DNA of 27,283 bases from NCBI GenBank assembly GCA_910587395.1, contig CAJULJ010000036.1, positions 1 through 27,283 on the forward strand, in the 5' to 3' direction. This DNA comes from an uncultured Oscillospiraceae bacterium. Lineage in GTDB: Bacteria > Bacillota > Clostridia > Oscillospirales > Oscillospiraceae. The notes under the pieces are model-generated. The model was not told where the DNA came from and searched no databases. It saw only the letters and a list, made by a program, of their open reading frames with translations. Made by a program: the position numbers and the translations under genes. Below are positions 15,085 to 21,484 of this stretch, in pieces (position 1 is the stretch's first letter; every line of letters begins with the position of its first letter).

Positions 15085-16754
15085 CCGTTTTCCACGGCTT
15101 TTTCAAACGTCAGTTTGGCCTCGCCTGCCAGGTCCCGCATGAATCCCGGGCTTACCTTGCACACCTGGCGGTCATAGGTGTACAGGCCGTTGGTCTCCCC
15201 CTCCACGTCGCTGAGCTGTGTGTAGATGCAGCCGCACAGACCGCGGGGGATGGAGGGCATCACCATGTCGCAGTGCAGATTTGCGATGCGGACCTCCAGG
15301 TCCAGCTGTGTCTCGCACAGTTCGCCATAGCCGTAATTTTTCCGGTTCCGGGCGGCGTGGCCCTCGATCCGGCGGGAAAAGCCGCCGCACTCGCTGAGGA
15401 AGAGGAACTTCCCCGGCTGGTCCCCGTTCAGCACCCGGCTGTTGAAGTAGACGTGCTCGCTCTGCACGTCGCTCTCCCGCTGGGCGAACCAGCCGGAGGT
15501 GGTCATGAAAAACCGGGTGGGGTCGGCGGGCTTGAGCAGACCGTAGATGCGGTCGGAGTCGTACTGGCCCCAGCCCTCGTTGAAGATGGTCCAGCCGATG
15601 ATGCAGGGGTGGTTTTGCAGGTGGGCAATGGTGTCCAGGCAGTGGCGCTCGAAGAACGCCTTGCGGTGCTCACCGCCGCCGGCCCCCAGGTCCTTTCGCT
15701 TTTTATACCCCAGGGTGGGTATAACGGTGTCCCGGACATAGCGGTACTCCCCCGAGTTCACCATATCCTGGACCACCAGCATCCCGCAGCGGTCGCAGGC
15801 GTAGTAGAACGCCTCCGGCTCCACCTTGACGTGCTTGCGCAGTGTGTTGAAGCCCATGTTCTTCATCCGCATGACGTCCGCGTCGTACTCCTCCGGGCTT
15901 TGAGGCAGGAACAGACCGTCCTCAAAATAGCCCTGGTCCAGCACGCCGTGGAGAAACACGGGCTTCCCGTTGAGGCACAGGCGGGCATGGCCGCCGATCT
16001 CCCTGATGGTCACGGTGCGCAGGGCAAAGTAGCTCTCCACCCGGTCGGCGGCGGTGGCGATGGTCATGGTGTATAAGTAGGGGTCGTCCGGCTCCCACAG
16101 GATGGGGTCTGGTATCTCCAGGCGGAGAGGCCCTTCCTTCCCGGCGGCGGTGAGCACTTTTCCGTTCCCCAGCGGGACGGCCACATTATATTCCGCCCCG
16201 CCCGCGTCCACCTCCAGGGTGACGCCGGTGAGGTCCGGGGTAAGGCGCAGGGACTGCACCGCGCCCCTGACCGGGACGGCCTCCAGCCACACGCTCTGCC
16301 AGATGCCGGACACCGGGGTGTACCACATCCCGTGGGGCCGCTTGTGCTGCTTGCCATAAGGGTAGCTGTGGGACAGGGTGTCCACCGCCTTTACCGTCAG
16401 TCGGTTCTCCCCTTTGTGCAGCAGATGGGTGATATTGGCGGAAAAGGGAAGATACCCTCCCTCATGGCGGACCGCGTTCCGGCCGTTCACCCACACCTCC
16501 GCCACCTGGTCCACCGCCCCAAAGTGGAGCAGCACCCGGTGTCCTCGGGGGACAAAGCCCTCGGGCAGGGTAAATGCTGTCTCATACCACAGCACATCCC
16601 CCACTGCGCCGCCGTAACCGGACAGAGGCGCCTGGGGCGGCCAGGGCGCCCGAATGGGCCTGCCGTTCAGGGTCCAGCCCTCATTCAGCGGGAAAAAGCT
16701 GTCCCGCCGCAGCTGGGGACGGGGATAGTACCGCTCCCAACCACTGTGCTCCAT
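15081..16754 (-). CDS. Glycoside hydrolase family 2 protein (beta-galactosidase/glucuronidase-like)
   Basis: A 557-residue family 2 glycosidase with no signal peptide, so probably cytosolic. Domains in order: sugar-binding jelly roll (about 15-165), immunoglobulin-like sandwich (about 165-255) and TIM barrel (about 260-550). The acid/base glutamate E393 is in TIFNEGWGQYD, and the nucleophile is probably E455 in FLSECGGFS; the pair is spaced as expected for the family. The protein is shorter than LacZ and lacks its C-terminal domains, resembling compact gut family 2 enzymes. Substrate cannot be assigned. I chose ATG 16754 behind AAGGAAG; another in-frame ATG lies at 16787. It has a clear promoter with a palindrome between the -35 and -10 boxes, so regulation by a repressor is likely. 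Confidence 0.92.
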   Translation of the reverse strand: MEHSGWERYYPRPQLRRDSFFPLNEGWTLNGRPIRAPWPPQAPLSGYGGAVGDVLWYETAFTLPEGFVPRGHRVLLHFGAVDQVAEVWVNGRNAVRHEGGYLPFSANITHLLHKGENRLTVKAVDTLSHSYPYGKQHKRPHGMWYTPVSGIWQSVWLEAVPVRGAVQSLRLTPDLTGVTLEVDAGGAEYNVAVPLGNGKVLTAAGKEGPLRLEIPDPILWEPDDPYLYTMTIATAADRVESYFALRTVTIREIGGHARLCLNGKPVFLHGVLDQGYFEDGLFLPQSPEEYDADVMRMKNMGFNTLRKHVKVEPEAFYYACDRCGMLVVQDMVNSGEYRYVRDTVIPTLGYKKRKDLGAGGGEHRKAFFERHCLDTIAHLQNHPCIIGWTIFNEGWGQYDSDRIYGLLKPADPTRFFMTTSGWFAQRESDVQSEHVYFNSRVLNGDQPGKFLFLSECGGFSRRIEGHAARNRKNYGYGELCETQLDLEVRIANLHCDMVMPSIPRGLCGCIYTQLSDVEGETNGLYTYDRQVCKVSPGFMRDLAGEAKLTFEKAVENG

Positions 16755-16841
16755 ACCCTTCGCTTCCTTTTTGTTATGATGTCTCATCCTGGGCCGGAAA
16801 GGGCCCGGGCAGAGTAGAGCAGCCGCTGGGCGGCTATTTTT

Positions 16842-16870
16842 ATCATACCACCGCTCACAGCGGATGGCAA
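16842..16870 (-). promoter_or_regulatory. Promoter with built-in palindrome upstream of the family 2 hydrolase
   Basis: On the minus strand TTGCCA (16865-16870) and TATGAT (16842-16847) are 17 bp apart. The spacer contains the perfect inverted repeat CCGCT-CAC-AGCGG (16851-16863), a likely repressor site. A further 6-bp hairpin (16821-16835) follows in the leader. Confidence 0.7.
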
Positions 16871-16958
16871 CCTGTTTTTTGGAAGATCTGTGGAGAGAAG
16901 CAGCAACTGATTCTGCTCCTTTTGTACAAAACATCGTGGATACACAATAAAATGTGGT

Positions 16959-16997
16959 GCGCAGAACTCCCGCGCCCCGGACGCGGGAGTTCTGCGC
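16959..16997 (-). terminator. Intrinsic terminator after spoVT
   Basis: A 16-bp perfect stem (GCGCAGAACTCCCGCG with its complement) and a 7-base loop lie 19 bp after the spoVT stop. On the minus strand it is followed by CACCACATTTTATTG, a modest T-rich tail. Confidence 0.75.
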
Positions 16998-17015
16998 CAT
17001 CAATGCTGAATCAGG

Positions 17016-17549
17016 TCAGCTCTCCATGTGGCGGCCTAAAAATCCGGCCACCGTCTGGGCCAGCTTCAGCTCCACGTCACCCAGAGCGGGAGCGTCGCCG
17101 TCAGACACAAAGGCCACACAGCCCAGCACATCCCCCTCGGACAGGATGGGCACGGCAATGAGCACGCGGTACTTGTCGGTGCCGTCGCACAGGGGCAGGG
17201 ACTGCTCAGCCTGGACTCCGCGGCGCTCCTCCATCACCTGCTCCACCTGGGGGGACACCCGCTTGTCCACCACCTCGCGGCGCGGGACGCCGCCGGCGGC
17301 AATGACGCTGTCCCGGTCGGTAATGACAGCGGGCAGGCCCGCCACCCGGCTGATGGTGTCGCAAAGCTGGGCGGCAAAGTCGGACACGTCGCCTAATTGA
17401 GAGTATTTTTTGAAAATGACGCCGCCTTCACGGTCCGTGTAAATTTCCAAGGGGTCGCCTTCACGTATGCGCATGGTGCGGCGGATCTCCTTGGGAATCA
17501 CCACCCGGCCCAGGTCATCGATGCGGCGCACGATCCCGGTTGCTTTCAT
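17016..17549 (-). CDS. spoVT: Stage V sporulation protein T (AbrB-type regulator)
   Basis: A 177-residue transcription regulator, essentially the same length as B. subtilis SpoVT (178). Residues 1-50 form the AbrB-like swapped-hairpin DNA-binding domain (TGIVRRIDDLGRVVIPKEIR), and about 55-177 form the GAF-like domain (AAQLCDTISRVAGLPAVI, VAPILSEGDVLGCVAF-like segment). In B. subtilis it tunes sigma-G-dependent forespore genes. The ATG has AGGAGG seven bases upstream. A TGAATA-17-GATAATA element about 60 bp upstream looks like a sigma-G promoter. Its presence argues that the organism forms endospores. Confidence 0.96.
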   Translation of the reverse strand: MKATGIVRRIDDLGRVVIPKEIRRTMRIREGDPLEIYTDREGGVIFKKYSQLGDVSDFAAQLCDTISRVAGLPAVITDRDSVIAAGGVPRREVVDKRVSPQVEQVMEERRGVQAEQSLPLCDGTDKYRVLIAVPILSEGDVLGCVAFVSDGDAPALGDVELKLAQTVAGFLGRHMES

Positions 17550-17608
17550 GGTTTTCCTCCTGCGTTCTGCCGCGGCTTCCCACGGCATTTTTTGTATCGT
17601 TCCATTTG

Positions 17609-17638
17609 TATTATCCGCAGGATTTGGAAGCGTATTCA
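17609..17638 (-). promoter_or_regulatory. Sigma-G-like promoter of spoVT
   Basis: On the minus strand TGAATA (17633-17638) and GATAATA (17609-17615) are separated by 17 bp. This is close to the forespore sigma-G consensus (TGAATA, then CATACTA). B. subtilis spoVT is known to be sigma-G controlled. A sigma-A reading shifted by one base is possible but poorer. Confidence 0.6.
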
Positions 17639-17724
17639 ATTTCAGCCGCTGGTTTTCTTTGGAAGAATGTCATAGCTATGAGAAAATCATAAGAATATCA
17701 GTGAAAGCCCTTCAAAATAGTGAG

Positions 17725-17771
17725 GCACCCCGCTTCGACACCATTAGAGGTGCGCAACGGGGCGCTTTTTT
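17725..17771 (-). terminator. Terminator after the resolvase-like gene
   Basis: A long hairpin pairs GCACCCCG (17725-17732) with CGGGGCGC (17758-17765), one mismatch, around an inner CACC/GGTG stem. It has a T6 run on the plus side and CACTATTTTG on the minus side. It probably ends the PilZ / resolvase-like transcript. Confidence 0.7.
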
Positions 17772-17773
17772 GC

Positions 17774-18118
17774 CTATTTCCCAAACATCTCTCGAAACAG
17801 CTCCGGCATGTCCAGGTATATCTCACCCTCGGTCACGGTGCAAAGCCGGACCCTGTGCTTTTTGAAAGTTTGCCAATACCGGCCGACCTCATCCAAACTC
17901 CGTCCCAGACAGGAGAGATTCATCATCAGAAGGATATCCACCCTTCGCTCCTCCATGGCGGCGCGGAGTTCCAGCAGGCCCGGGTGGTCCAGGGCCGGCT
18001 CATTTCCCACATCACTGGAGCAGCCCACGACCTTCATCCCATTTTCCTGCGCGTAGGCCTCCAGCTCATCGGTCTCACTGTCCCCACGGCAGTACAGCCA
18101 TGTACGATTTTTCTCCAT
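17774..18118 (-). CDS. Stand-alone serine-recombinase N-terminal-like protein lacking catalytic residues
   Basis: A 114-residue protein with the resolvase catalytic-domain fold only. The recognisable pattern is WLYCRGDSETDELEAYAQENG, DHPGLLELRAAMEERRVDILL and LSCLGRSLDEV. Compared with gamma-delta resolvase, the active-site serine position holds D13 (S14 is next to it), the R45 position is H45, the aspartate-arginine pair of the DRLGR motif is S69-C70, and only R73 is kept. No helix-turn-helix or zinc domain follows. It should therefore be unable to recombine DNA and may act as a protein-interaction or regulatory module. It starts at ATG 18118, 44 bp after the PilZ gene stop, with a weak GGGGGTG site; an adjacent GTG at 18121 is possible. 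Probably co-transcribed with the PilZ gene. Confidence 0.7.
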   Translation of the reverse strand: MEKNRTWLYCRGDSETDELEAYAQENGMKVVGCSSDVGNEPALDHPGLLELRAAMEERRVDILLMMNLSCLGRSLDEVGRYWQTFKKHRVRLCTVTEGEIYLDMPELFREMFGK

Positions 18119-18162
18119 CACAACACCCCCATAAAAGCAGCCGTTGTTCTCCCGCGTGTCCC

Positions 18163-18864
18163 TCAAAACCGCAGCTTTTTCTCCATTTCCGCCTGAATAG
18201 CCCGAAGCTCCTCCATCAGGCCGCTGCGCTCACGCTTGTCCATATGAGTAAAGAAAAGCCCGTACTCAAAAAAACCGCCCCTTCTCGGCGTCACCCGCAT
18301 CACCCGGCAGCGATAGGTGGAATATCCGTCATCCTTGGCCCGCCTCACCCGCAGGTACAGCTGCTGCTCCACACGATAAACGCAGCTCGACACGACGCAG
18401 GCCCCGCCGGTGCTGATGTTGAGCAGCTGGCACAGCTGAGGGGGGCCCTGCTCCTCACCGTCCAGGGCGCACGCGTCGGCGGGCGGACACAGGGGGTAGC
18501 GAACGCGTTTTCTCTGCGTCTCATAAGGAATCGCCACCAAATCTCCCACCGTACACACCGCCTCGGAACACTGAAGCACTGTGCCCCGCAGAAGGATCGG
18601 GTCCATCTGTGCGTCGTAGCCCCGGACCAGCACCACACCGTCCACTTCGCCAGCTGGAAAAACCGCCTCGCCCGGGACCCGCACGATGGTCAGCTTCATC
18701 GGACCGGCCGCGGTCAGTCTGCCGAACAGCAGCACCGTGTCAAAGTCCCGCATCACCTCAACGGGCATTCCTTGATTCAATACGGGTTCCTTCGGCTGTC
18801 CTTGGCCCACCGCCCAGGTAATGGAATGAGCAAACATTGATTTCAGCAAAGAACCCACACTCAT
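18163..18864 (-). CDS. PilZ domain (YcgR-like) c-di-GMP-binding protein
   Basis: A 233-residue cytosolic protein with an N-terminal YcgR-like barrel (about 25-110) and a C-terminal PilZ domain (about 115-225). The c-di-GMP-binding signatures are present: R118-xxx-R122 in QRKRVRYP, and N149-I-S-T-G-G. Such proteins pass the c-di-GMP signal to motility, wall or export machinery. I chose ATG 18864, preceded by GAGAGGTG at good spacing. The longer frame from ATG 18927 (254 residues) lacks a ribosome site but is possible. It is the first gene of a two-gene unit with the resolvase-like protein, and divergent from the XRE regulator across a shared promoter region. Confidence 0.85.
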   Translation of the reverse strand: MSVGSLLKSMFAHSITWAVGQGQPKEPVLNQGMPVEVMRDFDTVLLFGRLTAAGPMKLTIVRVPGEAVFPAGEVDGVVLVRGYDAQMDPILLRGTVLQCSEAVCTVGDLVAIPYETQRKRVRYPLCPPADACALDGEEQGPPQLCQLLNISTGGACVVSSCVYRVEQQLYLRVRRAKDDGYSTYRCRVMRVTPRRGGFFEYGLFFTHMDKRERSGLMEELRAIQAEMEKKLRF

Positions 18865-18966
18865 TTTGCACCTCTCAGCGGAAATGGGCGCCAGCAGCTT
18901 TTCCGTGGTTGTAATGTTTTCCTTCATTTTGTATTATTTTCTTACACGCTGTAAATCTTTATTACA

Positions 18967-18995
18967 AGTATAGCTCACAATAGTGGTATTGTCAA
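18967..18995 (-). promoter_or_regulatory. Consensus promoter of the PilZ unit with internal palindromic operator
   Basis: On the minus strand TTGACA (18990-18995) and TATACT (18967-18972) have an ideal 17-bp spacer. The perfect palindrome ACAATA-GTGG-TATTGT (18977-18992) overlaps the -35 and spacer, and lies 24 bp before the divergent XRE gene. It is the likely site for autoregulation and for repression of the PilZ unit by that regulator. Confidence 0.75.
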
Positions 18996-19015
18996 GGGCG
19001 GCTGGAGGCGATACC

Positions 19016-19273
19016 ATGAAAATTTACGACTTTGGCGGACAGAAAAATATCTCTGGTGACCGCATCCATCAGGCGAGGACGGCCATGCGGCTGTCCCAAT
19101 CTGAGCTGGCCGCCCGGATGCAGGTCAACGGCGTCACCATCGAGCGCGAAGCCATCAGCAAAATCGAGACGAGGGACCGCTTTGTCACAGACTATGAGCT
19201 CATGATGTTCGCAAAGGTGCTCGGTGTCTCAATGGATTGGCTGGTCGCGCCAACTAAAATAGAGGGCGAATAG
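19016..19273 (+). CDS. Small XRE family helix-turn-helix regulator
   Basis: An 85-residue DNA-binding protein consisting almost entirely of a lambda-Cro/XRE helix-turn-helix domain. The core is DRIHQARTAMRLSQSELAARM, with the recognition region around EREAISKIETRDRFVTDYEL and the closing MMFAKVLGVSMDWLV. ATG 19016 follows GGAGG by seven bases. It is divergent from the PilZ unit, and the only palindrome in the shared region overlaps the PilZ promoter. That suggests it represses the PilZ unit and itself. An intrinsic terminator begins at its stop codon. No antitoxin or phage partner is visible nearby. Confidence 0.88.
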   Translation: MKIYDFGGQKNISGDRIHQARTAMRLSQSELAARMQVNGVTIEREAISKIETRDRFVTDYELMMFAKVLGVSMDWLVAPTKIEGE

Positions 19274-19310
19274 GTTCAGAAGCTCACCGCGGCTTCCGAA
19301 CCTTTTTCTT
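19272..19310 (+). terminator. Intrinsic terminator of the XRE gene
   Basis: AGGTTC-A-GAAGC pairs with GCTTC-C-GAACCT (one mismatch) around an 8-base loop. It is followed by a T-rich run (TTTTTCTT). It starts inside the stop codon of the XRE gene. Confidence 0.85.
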
Positions 19311-19368
19311 CAACGCACGGCATACTTTTCCCCCAGACCGCAAACCATATCCCTGAGGTGATTTGTCC

Positions 19369-19539
19369 ATGCACTATTCCGATTTAAACGCCCTGCTGCG
19401 CAGTGAGCCGGAGGCCAGACACTATTTTGACACCCTTCCGAACTACGCCAGGGAGCAGATCAGCACCCGCTCCGACAGCGTGAATTCCTTTGCCTGTCTG
19501 AAGGACTATGCCCAGAATCTTCTGCGCGGCGACGACTGA
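19369..19539 (+). CDS. Small conserved-looking hypothetical protein (56 aa)
   Basis: A 56-residue acidic soluble protein starting MHYSDLNALLRSEPEARHYF and ending LKDYAQNLLRGDD. There are no membrane segments and no catalytic motif. GAGGTG lies eight bases before the ATG, and a bidirectional terminator begins 11 bases after the stop, so it looks like an independent small gene. The sequence resembles small uncharacterised proteins I associate with Oscillospiraceae (a LPxYxREQIxTRxDSVNSF-type core), but that is from memory. Function unknown. It may interact with a regulator, given its position after the XRE gene. Confidence 0.7.
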   Translation: MHYSDLNALLRSEPEARHYFDTLPNYAREQISTRSDSVNSFACLKDYAQNLLRGDD

Positions 19540-19549
19540 CCCAGCACAA

Positions 19550-19578
19550 GAAAACCACCTCCTTGCGGGGTGGTTTTC
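19550..19578 (+). terminator. Bidirectional terminator between the 56-aa gene and the activase remnant
   Basis: A 10-bp perfect stem (GAAAACCACC with its complement) has a 9-base loop. The plus side continues CCCTTT. On the minus side the stem ends in TTTTC and runs on TTGTG, so it can serve both convergent units. Confidence 0.8.
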
Positions 19579-19581
19579 CCT

Positions 19582-20048
19582 TTATCCCAGCATGGCCGAC
19601 CACAATTTCCTTCAGCGCTTCCATGTCGCCGCTGCCGGACGGCTCGATCCCCAGGCTCTCGCTTTTACTCTCCCCCAGCCGGTGATAGGGCAGCAGATTC
19701 ACGCTCACGTCCCCGCCCAGGGAGGCGGCGAACCGGCCCACGGCATGAAGGCTTTCAATGCTGCCATTATATCCTGGGACAGTGGGCATGCGCAGAATCA
19801 CCGGAACGCCCAGCTCTCCATGAATGTGGCGGATGTTGTCCAGAATGCAGTTGTTGGGCACGCCCGTCAGCCTTTCGTGGGCCTTGGAGTCCATGTGCTT
19901 CACATCCAGCAGTGCGATGTCCACATGGGCAAACACCAGGTCCACCACCTCCCGTCGGGCTATCCCGAATTCCAGGCCCGTCATGGATACAATAGGTCTG
20001 AATGTTGAACACTGGGGCTGTGGCGTTATAGTTGATCTCAGAATTCAT
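19582..20048 (-). pseudogene. Glycyl-radical enzyme activating protein (radical SAM), internally deleted
   Basis: These are remains of a PflA-like activase, which uses a 4Fe-4S cluster and SAM to install the glycyl radical on its partner. The start is clean: GGAAGGAGCG, ATG at 20048, then a family-typical N-terminus containing IQTYCIHDGPGIR. Instead of the radical-SAM CxxxCxxC loop expected next, the sequence jumps near 19965 to another frame. It resumes at ARREVVDLVFAHVDIALLDVKHMDS, the last third of the family, through LRMPTVPGYN and VNLLPYHRLGESK. Roughly 140 residues, including all cluster cysteines, are gone. The frame runs on through the terminator, so the C-terminus is also damaged; the 3' limit given is approximate. 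It cannot work as an activase. It pairs by context with the glycyl radical enzyme at 21485. Confidence 0.85.
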
Positions 20049-20077
20049 GTCAAAGCGCTCCTTCCATAGCCGCGCAC

Positions 20078-20866
20078 CGGCGTGCCGCGGCGGTGGACGT
20101 GAAGGGGACAAAGGTTGCCTTCCTGGGCTACAACTCCATCCTGCCCCAGGGCTCCTGGGCTGAGGAGGCCTGCCTGGGCTGCAATCCCGCCCGGGGCATC
20201 ACCGCCTACGTCCCCGTGGAGCACGACCAGCCCGAGACTCCCTGCCGCATGTACAGCTTCCCCCATCCCGACGACCTGGGGAAAATGCTCTGCGATATCC
20301 GGGAGGCAAGGGAAAGGGCGGATGTGGTGGTGGTATCCATCCACTGGGGCATTCACTTCAAGGAGGGCGTGCTGGCCGACTACCAGCGCTACTACGCCCA
20401 CTTCGCCATTGACGCCGGAGCCGATCTGATTCTGGGCCACCATACCCACATTCTCAAGCCCATTGAGATCTACAAGGGCAAGGCGATCTTCTACAGCCTG
20501 GGCAATTTCGCCATGGAGGAGGTCACCGACATGCTCCGGGACGTGAAGGCCAAAGGTCAGGACATGAAAACCAGCAAGAGCCACACCGAGATGACCGCCA
20601 TCAGCGACGCCTTCAAGACCACCAAGCGCAGCTTCCCCATGGACAGCTACATGACCATGATCGCCCGCTGGACGGTGGAGGACGGCAAGATCGCCGAGGT
20701 CTCCTACCTGCCCGCCTATCTGCCCACCGACGGTGCGCCCTACGTGGTGGGACCGGAGGACCCCATGTTCCAGCAGATCAACGACTACATGGCCCGGATC
20801 ACCCGTGAGCAGGGGATGGACGAGGGCATCTATCATGTGAAGGGGAACGGCGTCCGTCTGGCCTGA
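20078..20866 (+). pseudogene. CapA family protein (poly-gamma-glutamate synthesis-like), 5' truncated
   Basis: The C-terminal ~260 residues of a CapA-like metallophosphatase-fold protein. Visible family segments are DVKGTKVAFLGYNS, VVVSIHWGIHFKE, LILGHHTHILKPIEIYKGK and AIFYSLGNF. The N-terminal part, with the first metal-binding motifs and any signal peptide, is absent. No ribosome site precedes the remaining frame. Homologous sequence begins near 20078, about 30 bases from the start codon of the oppositely oriented activase remnant, so a rearrangement joined the two. The 3' end is intact and followed by a GC hairpin. The lost portion would be roughly 150-200 residues. A short functional form starting at GTG 20093 seems unlikely. 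Confidence 0.8.
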
Positions 20867-20878
20867 CCTTCTTCCCCG

Positions 20879-20909
20879 CCCGGCGGCGGAGCGCTCACGC
20901 CCCGCCGGG
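20879..20909 (+). other. GC-rich intercistronic hairpin
   Basis: An 8-bp CCCGGCGG/CCGCCGGG stem with a 15-base loop lies just after the CapA stop. There is no T run. It could stabilise or weakly terminate the transcript. Confidence 0.35.
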
Positions 20910-20954
20910 GTCCCGGCCCTGTGAGAAATCAAAGAAAGAGGAGAGAGGAAACAC

Positions 20955-21398
20955 ATGAACACGACCGCTATCGTCATCTGTCTGATCGGCATCGCCGTAG
21001 CCATCGTCCTGGGCTACAAGTGGAACGTGAACATGGGCGCCACCGCCATGGTGTTTGCCTGGATCGCCGCCAACGACTTCGTGGCCGCCCGCCTGGACAT
21101 CCAGATGCTCAGCTTCTGCGGCTTCGTGGTGTGCACCCTGATGAAGCTGGCCAAGCCCACCGGCGCCATCAAGAGCGTGCCCTGGAACACCATCATCCTC
21201 ATCGGCGGCATCGGCATCCTGATGGGCGCCAACTATACCGCCATCTCCCCCTTCTCCACCGGCGGCGCCATCTTTATGTCCAACTGTAACGACGAGACCG
21301 TGCGCGGCAAGCTCATCGGCTGGCAGCTGGGTCTGGCCGTGCTGGGCATGGCTGCCACCGTGATCCTGGGCATGGTGGGTTTCCTGGGCCTTTTCTAA
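20955..21398 (+). pseudogene. MatC-like / ion transporter superfamily carrier with two internal deletions
   Basis: A 147-residue frame made of pieces of a much longer (~430-residue) carrier related to the MatC N-terminal family. The intact N-terminus (VICLIGIAVAIVLGYKWNV) is followed after about residue 38 by a segment (FCGFVVCTLMKLAKPTGAIK) that normally comes some 200 residues later. Then SVPWNTIILIGGIGILMG joins near residue 92 directly to AISPFSTGGAIFMSNC, normally over 100 residues further on. Both joins happen to keep frame. The start has a GAGAGG site and the end a normal stop. About five hydrophobic segments remain, so transport is very unlikely. It probably once imported the substrate of the neighbouring glycyl radical enzyme. 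A genuine mini-membrane protein is the less likely alternative. Confidence 0.7.
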
Positions 21399-21414
21399 GC
21401 GTCCCCCTCCCTCT

Positions 21415-21452
21415 GCGGGCCGCCCCTCCGGCCAGGGCTGGGGGTGGCCCGC
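21415..21452 (+). other. GC-rich hairpin before the glycyl radical enzyme remnant
   Basis: GCGGGCC (21415-21421) pairs with GGCCCGC (21446-21452), extended inside by a CCCC/GGGG segment. It lies between the transporter stop and the ribosome site of the next gene. No T run follows. Confidence 0.35.
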
Positions 21453-21484
21453 CGCTATGAACTTCATGAAAGGAAGCGATCGCC

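Noticed and set aside
17640..17725. Possible small gene between spoVT and the resolvase-like terminator
   Set aside because: Only the spoVT promoter and terminator sequence are visible, with no open frame behind a ribosome site.
19967..20046. Two GAATTC sites bracketing the activase N-terminal fragment, hinting at a cloning artefact
   Set aside because: One site coincides with the deletion junction, but other junctions in the locus lack it, and a six-base match can arise by chance.
20045..21004. 319-codon minus-strand frame across the CapA and transporter remnants
   Set aside because: It is a shadow of the plus-strand coding pieces; its composition is not protein-like.
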